Source of the DNA: Bromus sterilis
Taxonomy: Eukaryota; Streptophyta; Magnoliopsida; Poales; Poaceae
Direction of reading: 5' to 3'
DNA: 64,000 nt
Assembly: GCA_950022295.1 (NCBI GenBank)
Contig: OX465600.1
Location: forward strand, 290,205,782-290,269,781
This document shows positions 44,294 to 55,043 of this stretch, one piece after another. The position numbers and the translations under genes were made by a program. Positions within the stretch are counted from its first letter, which is position 1, and every line of letters begins with the position of its first letter. The notes under the pieces are model-generated. The model searched no databases and was not told where the DNA came from. It saw only the letters and a program-made list of their open reading frames with translations.

Positions 44294-47020
44294 TTCTTCT
44301 TTTTGCATCATGCCTAGCTAATGGCTTTAAAGAAGCGCTTTCGGGAGGCAGCCCGCAACGAATTTAGGTTTTTCTTTTTTCTTTTGTTGTGTCTTGATGA
44401 TTATTACTACTGTAGCAACATCATTGTATCTTTACTTTTCAGCTTTGTGCCAAGTTATAGCCTCTTACGGCAAGTGAAGTAAAAGTTGTGACATGCTGTC
44501 CAGAAAACAGATTCTGTCCTCGTGACCAGAAAAATTACAGAAAAATCCCAGTTCATCTTTTTGAGCTGAATTTTTTACAGAGTATGCTCTATACAATTAC
44601 GAAACTTCCGTATGTTCTGAGCTTTTTGATTTGAGTTGCAGAAGTGCCTCTAAAGAATTCTTTACTATCTATTGTTCTGTTTTTCACAGATTCTGCCACG
44701 TTTCGTCTCTCCTTACTTTTGCAAACCTTAAGCTTGCTTTTTCTTTGCAAAAACTTTTTGGAACTCTTTAGAAATAGTATCTCTTCAATATTATCTTTAT
44801 ATGTAGTGGAGAAAAGATTATTTATTAAGGGTACTAACCTCTCTAATCAGCTTATGATGAGTTATGTATGAAGGGAGTTTTCAAGTGTGCGTTGGAAGAT
44901 GATGAAAAAAGATCCAGGAGTGTCAAGCGCTCAAAGTTGGGGATGCCCCCATGCATCCCCAATAAATATTCAAGGAGACTCAAGCGTCTAAGCTTGGGGA
45001 TGCCCCCCGTGCATCCCCTTCTCCATCAACCATCATCAGTTCATCCTTCCTCTCACTATATTTTTATCACTTCATGTGTTATGTGCTATGCTTGGAGCGT
45101 CTCGCTCTTAGGTTTTGTTTTTAGTTTTCTTTAGCTTTGCTTGCTGTTCATAACAGGTTAGATCCCGTCTTACTTTGTGTGGGAGAGAAACACGCTCCAC
45201 TTTCAAAATCTAGAACACATCATAGGATTTTTCCTGCCTATCTTTTTGTTGTTGTGTGTTCTTTATCTTTTCATAGCTACTGCCATGTTTAGTTTTAGTC
45301 TTAATTTGTCTTTAGTAAGAGCTTTGGATTTCTTTTAGTTTGTTGCTGCAACTCTTTTTAGTTTTCATGTTTATCTTGTTAAGAGAGTTGGTTGTTGCAC
45401 TGAGTTGTGTTTTGTCTTGAAAGTAGGTAATTGAGGTTGCTATTTAATTTTAGTAGTAGCTTGCAATAGTTTTGAGGCATTGTTGTGAGTAATGTTTGGA
45501 CTTTTGGTGTCAAGAGCTCTTGCCTATTAGTGATAGGTGTCGTATTTTGGGAAATCCGTTTTTATTTTCAAAACCTACAAAACTAGTTGAGAACTCTAGC
45601 TACTAGATAGATCACTACTCTTCTGAGGAGTGGAATATTAGAGTACACTCACGTACCATGAGTCGAGGATGCACAAGGATAACCAAACCCCCATACACTC
45701 CTCCTCGGGGTACTTGTCTCTTTGTGAACCTCCTCATTAGATTGAGAGTTACCGATACTAAGTGCATGAGTTCTTCGGACTAATGTAAGTATTGAGAGTT
45801 GACACTTCCACCTTCCCATATTTTGCTAGCCTTTCCCGTGCCGTGCATTGCCTTCTTCTCACTCCGAGAGTTGGTGTCCACCTTCGCCGGTACATCCAAA
45901 CCCTTGGCATGATACGCTCTGTCATCATAAGCCTCCCTTTATCCTTCCTCAAAGCAGCCACCATACCTACCTATCAAGGCATTTCCATAGCCTTTCCGAG
46001 TTACATTGCCATGCAACATCCACCTCATCATGACTTGATCTTCATGTCATACATGTTCCTGCTACACTGGCAGCTACACACCTTGCATACATCATGTTAG
46101 TTACATCTTCTTTATGATTTTGAGTACCTTGTAAAGTGTGAAAGATCTCCTTTACCTTCTTGTAAAATAGAGTGTTGCCCTTAAGTGAGGAAAAGATCCC
46201 AAAGTGGACACATTAAAAGATCCCAAAGAGGACAAATGAGAGTTAAATAGAAAGAGCCATTGAGGCCACCAAAAAATACAAAAAAATAGAAAAAATAGAA
46301 AAAGAAATAAAAAGAGAGAAAGGGGCAACACTACTATCCTTTTGAGAGATCCACACTAGTACTCCCTCTATATCTTTGTACTCCATAGAGATGATCTTTA
46401 TGCATATAGTTTGGAGAGCTTCTTAGCTCGTATGTGCATCCATTGCATGGCAATCCCTACTCATCACATCATATCTATCATTTGGCATCTCTTGCCTATG
46501 ATTGTCCTCATTGATGTGAGCCTTTCTCATCCTTTTTGTCTTCCTCCTCCACCATATTTCTCTCTTTGCCATCCTAAGTGTCAACTCTCGTGCTTACGCT
46601 CATCCATTGCATGAGTGCTCAAAATATCAAAAAGGAGTGGATCAAATTGACTTTTACCTGGCTAGTGGTCTGGGGACGAGTCAAGATAAGATTCCAAAGA
46701 GGACCAAGTGTGAAACTTTATTAGATTGAGTTCTCAACAAAAATACTTTTTTCTCGTATTCCCTATTCTCCTTTCTTGCACGCAAACACCATTTGGAGAC
46801 ATTCGAGTCACGGACAGCAAGAGCTCTTGCACCTTTTGTTCTTTTGTTACTTATTTCAATGCTAATATAGACTCTTGCCTGTTATGACTTGAATTGAATC
46901 TCTAACCTTGATTGCTTTACTTTTCAAAGTTCTTTTATGGTTGCTAGCATGTCACCACAGAAATTATGCTTGTTATCATTTACCTACTCGAGGACGAGCC
47001 GGAATTAAGCTTGGGGATGT
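44294..47020 (+). other. Element D non-coding 3' region
   Basis: No credible gene is seen in 2.7 kb. The first 1.1 kb is conserved with G (from 63040) and with C on the minus strand, beginning AAGAAGCGCTTTCGGGAGGC. It contains the paired GGGGATGC hairpins and an A-rich low-complexity stretch (46260-46320). It ends in AATTAAGCTTGGGGATGT, the polypurine tract before the 3' LTR. Confidence 0.7.
44939..45018 (+). repeat. Paired GGGGATGC hairpins in element D
   Basis: GGGGATGC and GCATCCCC form 8-bp stems at 44939-44960 and 44996-45018. The second unit follows AAGCTT, and both resemble the polypurine tract AAGCTTGGGGATG at 47008-47019. Spacing between units is about 35 bp, as in G and C. Confidence 0.8.
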
Positions 47021-48640
47021 TGATACGTCCAAAACGTATCGATAATTTCTGCTTGCTCCATGCATGTTTTGTGTGATATTGCTATGATCTAGAGACACTT
47101 TCATACATTTTTTATCATATTTGGACTAACCTATTAACTCAGTGCACCCCTGTGCCAGTTCTTGTTTTCTGTTGTTTTTCTATTTCAGTTTTCCCCCATA
47201 TAAAAAGTGCCAGAAAATTTCGGGAAAATTCAGATAAAAAATCAGCGTGACGGAAGCTTCGGGAAAAGACCGGGAGGGGCCAGAGGGGGGCCAGGGGGGG
47301 CCAAGGCGGCCACCCGGCGCGGCCCCACCCCTGGCCGCGCCAAGGGGGCGCCTGGAGCCCCTGGTCCACCTCTGGCTGCCCCTTCGCCTATTTATCCCCC
47401 GTCACGGGAAAACTCCAGAAGAAGAACCCTATTCCGCGATGTTCCGCCGCCGCCGCGCTTCCAAGATCGGGAGCACCAGAAGACCTCTTCCCGGCACCCT
47501 GCCGGAGGGAGGATTGACCTCCGGGAGTCTCCTCTCCACCATGGATGCTCCCCGGATGTCTCGTGAGTAGTTTTCCTTGGACCATGGGTCCGTGATCAGT
47601 AGCTATGTGATGTTCTCCTCCCCTCTTTGATCTTCATTGTATAGACCTCGTGAGCTGCCCTACATGATCGAGGCACCTTTGTAATATTTCTGCTATTGCT
47701 ATGTTGAGTTTGATCGGATCTGATGGATTATGAGATTATGTTCAGATTGTGATAGAGTAATATATTTGGTTTTTATCTCTTATATTTTTGTTCCTAAGTA
47801 ATTCTTGCATGCTCTCCGTTGCTGTTTATTGCTTTGGCCAAGTAGTAGGTAGTGACTCCAAGAGGGAGCGTTGTGCTAGATTGTGGGTTCATGCCTCCCC
47901 GATGACATGCTTGAGTGACAGAAATATGAGTCTAGGGGATGTGCTGTTGCCACAAGGGGGAAAACAACGGTGCTTGTAACCGCGGTTACAAGGATTGTTT
48001 ACTTTACGCAAAGTTCTTTTTAATGCAGTTGTCTGTTGCTTTGGGTTTACACTTTGGGTGGGGCTCGCCACTTAATACCAGCGAGATGTTATGGATAGAT
48101 ATCTCAAGGTGGATGATTAGTAGTAGATGCAGATGGATTTCGGTCTACTTACTTTGGCGTACTGCCCGTGCTTTTGAACCTCTTCCTTTCTTTTGTAGCA
48201 TAGTTAGCATTGCGGTGCGTTCTTAATCCTCTCAATTGCCTTTCTGTAATTTGTTTACCTCGCATAGCATTTTTATCGTCTTTTGGGAGAGAGACATCAC
48301 TAGCGAACATCACGTATACCGTTCCATATCCTCATTATTGTTCCCAAGCTATATTTACTTTTCTGCATTTACTTTCAAGTTGCTATCATTATCCCCTTGC
48401 GTTTTATCATTTGTGAACAACAAGACCGGAGAGATTGACAACCTCTCTGAACTTCGTTGGGAGCAAAGTTATCTGTGTCTGTGTGCAGGTCCGCGTCAGT
48501 TGCGCCGCTGACTCCTACTTATCATCTCTGGAGTCCTACTGGAGACAAACCTTGGTATCTTTAATGAGGGAAACTTGCTGCTGTACCGCATCACGCCTTC
48601 CACTTGGGGCCTACCAACGAAGGGCGAGAAGCCGACATCA
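47021..48640 (+). repeat. Element D 3' LTR
   Basis: The LTR follows the polypurine tract and starts TGATACGTCC; it ends GCCGACATCA. It carries the same GC-rich inverted repeat and TATA-like box (CTATTTAT, 47388-47395) as the 5' copy. An 11-bp indel beside the sequence TTCCGCGA distinguishes the two. Confidence 0.93.
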
Positions 48641-50094
48641 CACACGCGAGACAAGGTAAGGAGACAGTTCACCTTGTTGGTAACCGCAGAGACTTGGTGG
48701 AACGACAGGGCAGGCACCGATGTACTGGTGGTCCTGACTGCTGTCGTTGTCCGCAGGTTAGTTAAGTCGAGGCAATGATAACGGTTGTCACACAGGTTAA
48801 TTAAAATGCTAAATGGTTCGGCGGATGTCTTGAGTAGCCTTTTGGCTTGTACGCACTACCTACACGTGGGATAAAGGATTGTGGGCTCCCCTGCATCCTA
48901 GTCTAGTTCGAAGGTCTTCAGATGTCAGTAGTATCGCGGGCTGATTGCCGGGAAGTGGTGTTGTCTTCTCTTGCTCGAGCGGTGTATTTGTATTTGCTTT
49001 GGTTTTGCTTCACCGGCCAGTCACGCACCGTGCAGGAGTACGTTCGGGTTAGGGTCCAAAGCCTGGCGTACATAGGATATAGTCCGGCGGATGACCTCTC
49101 TGTTGATTGCTGAAGGATGGGCTACTTTGTGTCGGATAACATCGGTGGGGTGTTCCCTAACAAGGTGTACGCCAGCCCGGAGATCCGAGCGTCAAAGAGT
49201 CACGCCAGTGGACCCCTGCAGGGAAGATTAACCTATTCGAGTAGCCGTGTCCACGGTAACAGGACGCTTGATGCTGAAGCTGGATCATACCACTACGAAC
49301 TACTACTATTAAACTTTATGGTTCCGGGTCTTCTTCCTCACAGGGAGTCGAGGAAGGGAACTCGGAGGCATTATTATTATTAATTATTACAACTTACTAT
49401 TATACAATGTTTCAGCAACTTCTGCTTCATTGTTACTTTATTTCTTTATATAAACTGTTGGCTGATTCTCTCCTTGTGCTGCAAGACTCGTCAGAAGATG
49501 CTAGTCTTCGATAGGCCTAGCTTCTTACCCTTATTCTGATTTCTATCTTGCAGTCCACTATATATACAGCCTCCCCTTTCCATTGATACAAATGCATAAA
49601 TGCTTAGTAGAGGACGTAAGACTCGCGGGTATGCTAGATACTCACCTTTGCTTTATTTCCCCTTTTTGTTTTTCCTGATCGGCCGCTGCAGTCGATGTTG
49701 GAGCCCTGGAGTCCAGGAGCAGGAGATCCCCGATGCCGACCACCGCAACATGAAGATCCCCGATGCCTTCTACGACGTCGAGTCCCCCGTTGACCAGGAG
49801 TAGTTTGGAGGTTCCCAGGAAGGAGGCCTCACCTTTTCGATCTGTTGTTATTTGTGCTAATCTTCTTAAGGCAACCTTGTATTCTTGTGTCTCTACTCAG
49901 ATACTTTTGCTTCCGCTAACTTTGTGCTCTCGAGTTGTTGTATTCGAGCCCTCGTGGCCCCTGGCTTGTATTAAACAGCTTGTATTATTTTATTTGTAGA
50001 GTTGTGTTGTGATATCTTACCGTGAGTCCCTGATCTCGATCGTGTACCTTGCGTGTATGATTACTGTACACGGTCTGATTTTGGGGGCGTCACA
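48641..50094 (+). repeat. Element F 5' LTR, second part
   Basis: The segment starts with the repeated CACAC and continues the LTR to GGGGGCGTCACA (50094). A TATA-like CTATATATAC lies at 49558-49567, about 530 bp before the LTR end; the E fragment conserves it as CTATATAC. A short AT-repeat (ATTATTATTATTAATTATT) lies at 49369-49387. Confidence 0.88.
49558..49567 (+). promoter_or_regulatory. Putative TATA box in element F 5' LTR
   Basis: CTATATATAC precedes a pyrimidine-rich stretch (AGCCTCCCCTTTCC). The motif is kept in the reverse-oriented E fragment. It is only a motif-based suggestion. Confidence 0.35.
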
Positions 50095-50097
50095 GGT

Positions 50098-50109
50098 TGG
50101 TATCAGAGC
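50098..50109 (+). promoter_or_regulatory. Primer binding site of element F (initiator tRNA-Met)
   Basis: TGGTATCAGAGC lies 3 nt after the LTR end, as in element B. Confidence 0.9.
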
Positions 50110-51787
50110 CGACTGCCTGTAGGACACCCCTTCCAACTTCTTGGTCGAAGTCGAGTCTAGTCCTTGCAAAACTACTTTACTAACAGTGTTGTGTGGCTTA
50201 TCGGCCCACGTCGCCAACTGGATGGTATTAGGATCTATTTCTTCGCACCCTTACTCTGGGACTCTGATCTCTCTTCTCTTTCGGGTTAAAGATTTTTTCT
50301 AACACTAACTTTAGGTTCTCGTACCTCCTTCCTTCCGGAGATCCCTGCATTCCAGATGGTCGCTTACTTTGCTAGAAGATGTCGAAGATACTCTCTGATA
50401 AATTCCCGAGACCATATGTGTCGATACCTTGACAATTCCCTGCCATCGATAAGTCCGTATGTATAACCACATACACCTTCCGTTCATCCATTCAATCCCA
50501 TTGCTCTTGTGTTCACAAGATGCATCGAAATACTTTCTGTTGTTTCGGGAATCCTTTGAGCCTACTGCCTTGCAGCTTCTTTTCACCCTGCGGATAATTC
50601 CTCACATTTATCGAGGATCCGTTCATTCTAAGTGGTTCCTGTGATTCCCAAAATACTTTGAAATACTATTCGATCTCGCGACAGTCCTCGGAAGCCTACT
50701 GCTTTGGAGATTCTTCTTGCCTGTTTGCACTGTGATTAATCCTGTTTGTCTTATGGTCTTCGATGCCCTCCCTTGGCATTGCCATTCCGATCTGCTGAAT
50801 TATCGTGTGTGCTAGTGCACGCAATAATCGGTTGTTCCCTATGAACTCATTCTTCCGGCTCAGACGTCCTTCCAGACATGAGCTGGATATCGGTAACTCA
50901 AACCTCAGTTGATTGTCCGTATAAGTCCGTTCAACTTATATACCCATGGTCAGAACATCTGCTTCTGATATCCCCTATTGGAATTCATATTTCCTTTGTA
51001 CTTAAGCATCAAATTATTCCGATGCCTCTATCTCCAATGCTTTGGCATTCCTTCTTCTTATGGTTGAGTACCGATACTCACACCAGACACTCTGTACGCC
51101 GCCTGATATTTTTGGCGGATTACTACCTTTCGTCCCCTTATGTCCTAAATTATTGACGAGCTTCCTCTGATACGAAATGCATTTGGCGAACGGTATCATC
51201 TGCTCCGTGTCATCAGCCTTCTGCTTTCAAACTTGTATCTCTTGTTCCTATTGTTTGTCGTATAGATCCGTAAAAATGTCCCTATGGGTTGTATTTATGC
51301 TTCATCCATCTGTGTGAACCCATGAACTTTTACGGGTCATACTCTACTGGTGTTATGCCAGATAAATTTTTGAATGCTACAAATTCATCGACAGCGAGAA
51401 GTGAATGAAAGGCTATGCATTGAATAAGTGGGAGTCGACCTTGAACTTGTGTTCATGCCCATGGATACTATGTAGAACTTATCATGAAAGCTTCTCGTAA
51501 AGATAATTAACCACCTTGGGTTAAATTCTTCTACACCTGTTATCCACCATTCTACCTTCGAGTATTACCCCTGGTATTTGAGGATATCATGCCTTTGCAC
51601 TACATCATATGAATTGTGATGAAACATTACCTATCCCTGTTATAGCCATTTCTTGGTTCTGGGTTGTCATCAACCGGGAACACCGAATACTTTTGCTTCA
51701 TCATTCCTTTTGCTTGATGTGGCCGTTGTTCGATTGTATTTTCTTAAAACCTTTTGACATGATGTGTCATGGTTATCATCGATATGT
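50110..51787 (+). other. Element F internal region, left part, no gene seen
   Basis: The stretch is pyrimidine-rich and has only short open frames. No gag, protease or pol motif was found in any frame. It ends with TATGT (51783-51787), the target duplication of H. Confidence 0.7.
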
Positions 51788-51960
51788 TGTAGCGACCCAA
51801 TTCACACAGAATTGAAGTCTCTGTGCTCAAGTGCCAGTCCCTGGATCGAACTCGCTGACACACACAGTATAATAGATGTATATCAAAGTACAAGTGCATC
51901 ATTACTACAACGTATGATCCAGAGTAAAATAAATAACAAGTTGCATAGCTCAAGGCTAGC
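51788..51960 (-). repeat. Element H 3' terminal segment (LTR end remnant)
   Basis: On the minus strand this runs from the gag-pol stop to GAATTGGGTCGCTACA. No LTR start (TGTAACG) or polypurine tract was found within it, so it is probably only the 3' end of a former LTR. Plus-strand TGTAGCGACCCAATTC mirrors the other end. Confidence 0.6.
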
Positions 51961-53775
51961 TTATTCAATATAAATATAGAGGAAGCAGAAACAAATAACG
52001 TGGAGTCCCCAAGGTGACGAGCTTGGGCGAATGAACCCCTTTTCCTGCAACTCTCTGATCTGTTCCTTCAACTCTGCAAGTTCATTAGCGGGCATCCTAT
52101 ACGGTCTCTTAGCAATAGGCCCAGTGCCTGGTATTAAATCAATAAGGAACTCAATCTCCCTATCCGGTGGCATACCTGGCAACTCCTCCGGAAACACATC
52201 TGGATACTCCCTCACAATACGCACATCATCCAGGCTACCCCCCTTAAGAGAATTCACCTGGGCGTGCTGATGCTTATACTTGGACACATATCTGATCTTC
52301 TGTCCACTTGGTGTACTGAGAGTGATAGACCGACTGGCACAATCAATAACACCTTGGTATCTGGCTAACCAATCCATGCCCAAAATAATATCCAAACCTT
52401 GTGACTTCAACACAATCAAATCTGTAGGAAAAACATGCTTCCCAATGGCTAGGCTCAACTGATAGCATCCCAAACTAGCTGACATCTCCGCTCCCGGTGA
52501 ACTTATGAGCATAGATGACTTAAGAACTACGGTAGGTAACTCATGCTTATCCACAAATACCCTCGATATGAAAGAATGCGATGCACCAGAATCAAAAAGA
52601 ACAAGTGCGGGTACTGAATTGATAAAGAACTTACCAATCACAGCATCAGGCTCATCATAGATCTCCTCCACGTTGACATGGTTCACATGCCCCTTGTTGA
52701 AAGGATTGGGCTTGCTGACTCCAGAATTCCCATTGTTGTCCTTGTTCTCCGGGCACATGTTGGAGTAGTGTCCCATCTTCCTGCACTTGAAACACTGAAC
52801 TCGACTGAGGTCCTTCTGAGCATTCACCACTTGACGGTTCTGGTTATAGTTCTCTCCATTTACATTTCCTTTCCCATTGCCATTGCCATTCTTGTTACCA
52901 TTGTGGTGGTTGTGGCCATTATGGTTGTGACCATTCCCACCATGATGGATGTGTCCTCCACTGTGAACATGGCCATGCCCACCATTGTGGTTATGTCCAT
53001 GGCTATGTCCTCCATTGCCACCATAAGAATTGCGTGACTTCTGCTGCGGTCCAGAGTTGTACTTGCCACCATTGTTGTTGTTGTACTTCCTCTTGCGGTT
53101 CTCAATGGATTGCTGCTTTCCTTCCAACACAATAGCTTTGTCTATGAGCGCCTGACAGTTAGCAAAAGTAGCCACTGTCAGTTGGACTCCCAACTCATCA
53201 TTCAGCACCTCCAAGAACTTCTCCTGCCTTCCAGCATCATTCCTGACATCATCTGGAGCATATCTGGCAAGCTTGTTGAACACCTCCACATACTCGACCA
53301 CTGAACGGCCTCCCTGACGCAAACTGCGAAACTCCTTCTTCTTCAAGCTCATGGCGCCTGCTGAAACATGTGCAGCGCGAAAAGCAGACTGGAACTGCGC
53401 CCATGTGATGGTGTCGATGGGGTAAGTCAACAAGTAGTTGTCCCACCAAGCAGCGGCAGGACCCTCCAGCAAATGTGAGGCAAACCTCACTCTCTCTGCC
53501 TTAGTGCAGCCAACAGTCTCCATATTCCGGCCCACTGAACGAAGCCAGTCATCCGCCACTATGGGCTCAGGAGTGCTAGAGAACCTCTGAGGATTCAACC
53601 TCAGGAACCTCGCCAGCGTGTCCACCGGTGGTGGTGGTGGCGCATTGTTGTTGTTGCCCATGTTCTGAGTGAGCAACTGGATCAGATGAGCTTGTCCTTG
53701 AAGTAGCTGCTGCATATAAGCTGGCACTCCATTGTTATTGTTCTCATTCCCCGTGGGATCACGTCTCGGCGGCAT
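51961..53775 (-). CDS. Element H gag-protease polyprotein, truncated at the start of RT
   Basis: This 604-codon frame starts at ATG (MPPRRDPTGNENNNN) and is uninterrupted. Residues 50-220 are a Retrotrans_gag-type capsid (LEGPAAAWWDNYL, RSLRQGGRSVVEYV). Residues 250-303 form a Gly/His/Asn-rich linker. A CCHC zinc knuckle lies at C328-C341 (CFKCRKMGHYSNMC). The protease has DSGAS at 395-399 and GMDWL at 466-470, both intact. The RT linker follows (VFPEELPGMPP) and the frame leaves homology after SSSPWG (590), ending with a 14-residue unrelated tail. Gag would form particles and the protease would mature them; RT and integrase would have to come from elsewhere. It is the best-preserved coding region in the window. 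Confidence 0.88.
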   Translation of the reverse strand: MPPRRDPTGNENNNNGVPAYMQQLLQGQAHLIQLLTQNMGNNNNAPPPPPVDTLARFLRLNPQRFSSTPEPIVADDWLRSVGRNMETVGCTKAERVRFASHLLEGPAAAWWDNYLLTYPIDTITWAQFQSAFRAAHVSAGAMSLKKKEFRSLRQGGRSVVEYVEVFNKLARYAPDDVRNDAGRQEKFLEVLNDELGVQLTVATFANCQALIDKAIVLEGKQQSIENRKRKYNNNNGGKYNSGPQQKSRNSYGGNGGHSHGHNHNGGHGHVHSGGHIHHGGNGHNHNGHNHHNGNKNGNGNGKGNVNGENYNQNRQVVNAQKDLSRVQCFKCRKMGHYSNMCPENKDNNGNSGVSKPNPFNKGHVNHVNVEEIYDEPDAVIGKFFINSVPALVLFDSGASHSFISRVFVDKHELPTVVLKSSMLISSPGAEMSASLGCYQLSLAIGKHVFPTDLIVLKSQGLDIILGMDWLARYQGVIDCASRSITLSTPSGQKIRYVSKYKHQHAQVNSLKGGSLDDVRIVREYPDVFPEELPGMPPDREIEFLIDLIPGTGPIAKRPYRMPANELAELKEQIRELQEKGFIRPSSSPWGLHVICFCFLYIYIE

Positions 53776-54151
53776 CTGTTGGGTAAGAATAGGTAAGATT
53801 TAGACAGAAAGTAGCTAGGGAAATATACTCCTACCCATATGCTTATGATGATCATGACAAGCATTATATATACAATACATATATCACCAATCAACTTCAC
53901 CAATCAATATCACCATAGCATCAAACATATAACAATCATCAACCAATGCACTCATACGGAAAAGCATCACATATCACACCATATAGTTTAAAATATATTT
54001 TATAACTGATATAAGATCCTCATAACAACCACGAGTAATATAAGACCCTCAACACAATAACGAATAACATAAGAGTATATCAAGCAACCTAGTATTTCCA
54101 CACCGAATAAGTCGACATGGTCAAATACGCTAACACGATAACGATAGAGCA

Positions 54152-54874
54152 CTAATACTCGACGAAGTAATTCCTAATGTTGTCTTTGCTAAACAGCATG
54201 CGGTAATCGCGCCCGCTAATGCGGTTGCGCCTTTTGGGACTCGGCTCCCTTTCTTCTACCGAGGTGTCTACTTCTGGCTCCTCTTCTGGTTCTTCAATTC
54301 CTTTGGCCTTCATCTTCTCCTTCAGCCTTTTCATCTCTGCTTGCATCTCCAACTTTTCCTCCTTCAGCTTGTTGTTGTCCCTTTTGAGCCTGGTGTTCCT
54401 CTGCTGCAACTCAATAATGGTGTAGAGGTCCCACTGAGTGCACTTCTCCAGGCAATGGATGTGCTTCTCCACGCTTTGGATGATGTAGCTGGTTGTACCT
54501 AGCCAAATGGCTCCAGGCACATACCTGAACCTCTTTGGCAATATGTTCCCCGACGGGAGAACCTTGGCCATCTCCGCGTACACCGTACCCTTTAGCTGGG
54601 CGGCATACTTCTGCACAATACGTCCAAGAGCAAGGTGAGCGGCTATGCGCACACACCACTCCTTCTCCTGGGCATGCACCTCGAAGGACTCTGTGATCAC
54701 CCGTTCTTCATTCTCCATGCTTCCAAGGATGAAAGTCTCCACTTGCCAGTAGTCATCAGCTCCCCTTGTCTCCACGATGTCCGGCTGAAAGACTGGCGCA
54801 TAGATGTTCAGGAAGTGGCAAATCCCCCTGAGCTCAGGTCCAAACGCCATAGCACAGTATGAAATAGTGGTCAT
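54152..54874 (-). CDS. Element H upstream ORF of unknown function (240 codons)
   Basis: The frame starts at ATG (MTTISYCAMAFGPELRG) between the primer site and gag, 376 bp upstream of the gag ATG on the same strand. Residues 1-150 look globular (GICHFLNIYAP, RFRYVPGAIWLGTTSY). Residues 150-192 are a likely coiled coil (ELQQRNTRLKRDNNKLKEEK). An acidic run follows (195-211), then a basic SPKRRNR at 212-218 that could be a nuclear localisation signal. I do not recognise the family. It is not RT, integrase or envelope-like. Its uninterrupted state beside intact gag suggests it was under selection until recently. It could be an accessory retrotransposon protein or a captured host fragment. Confidence 0.65.
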   Translation of the reverse strand: MTTISYCAMAFGPELRGICHFLNIYAPVFQPDIVETRGADDYWQVETFILGSMENEERVITESFEVHAQEKEWCVRIAAHLALGRIVQKYAAQLKGTVYAEMAKVLPSGNILPKRFRYVPGAIWLGTTSYIIQSVEKHIHCLEKCTQWDLYTIIELQQRNTRLKRDNNKLKEEKLEMQAEMKRLKEKMKAKGIEEPEEEPEVDTSVEEREPSPKRRNRISGRDYRMLFSKDNIRNYFVEY

Positions 54875-55029
54875 CTATAATCAAAGAGAGGTAAGGCAAG
54901 ATTAGAATAGGTATGAATACGAGATAAAGGAGGTAAGTAAGTACAAGACAGAGTGGTATAAAGTAATATTTTGATTCCTATGGCTTTTCTACTCCATTTT
55001 CTAGGGTCACGTCCTACAGTCAACACACT

Positions 55030-55041
55030 GCTCTGATACCA
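55030..55041 (-). promoter_or_regulatory. Primer binding site of element H (initiator tRNA-Met)
   Basis: The minus strand reads TGGTATCAGAGC, 2 nt after the terminal repeat end GGGGCGTTACA. It supports retrotransposon ancestry despite the short ends. Confidence 0.85.
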
Positions 55042-55043
55042 TC

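Larger units (their letters stand above)
41363..48640 (+). mobile_element. Element D: complete non-autonomous LTR retrotransposon (7278 bp)
   Basis: Two LTRs (41363-42992, 1630 bp; 47021-48640, 1620 bp) start TGATACGTCC and end CATCA. A perfect 5-bp target duplication CACAC flanks the element (41358-41362, 48641-48645). The second LTR of F has the empty site AGAGCACACGCGAGAC near 59290. The internal region has a tRNA-Asp primer site and a gag-protease-like frame but no RT, RNase H or integrase. The LTRs differ by roughly 40 substitutions plus a few indels by eye. Confidence 0.95.

Noticed and set aside
52860..53132. Minus- and plus-strand frames overlapping the histidine-rich linker of H gag
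   Set aside because: The Met/Ala/Thr-rich repeats are out-of-frame readings of the same short DNA repeat.
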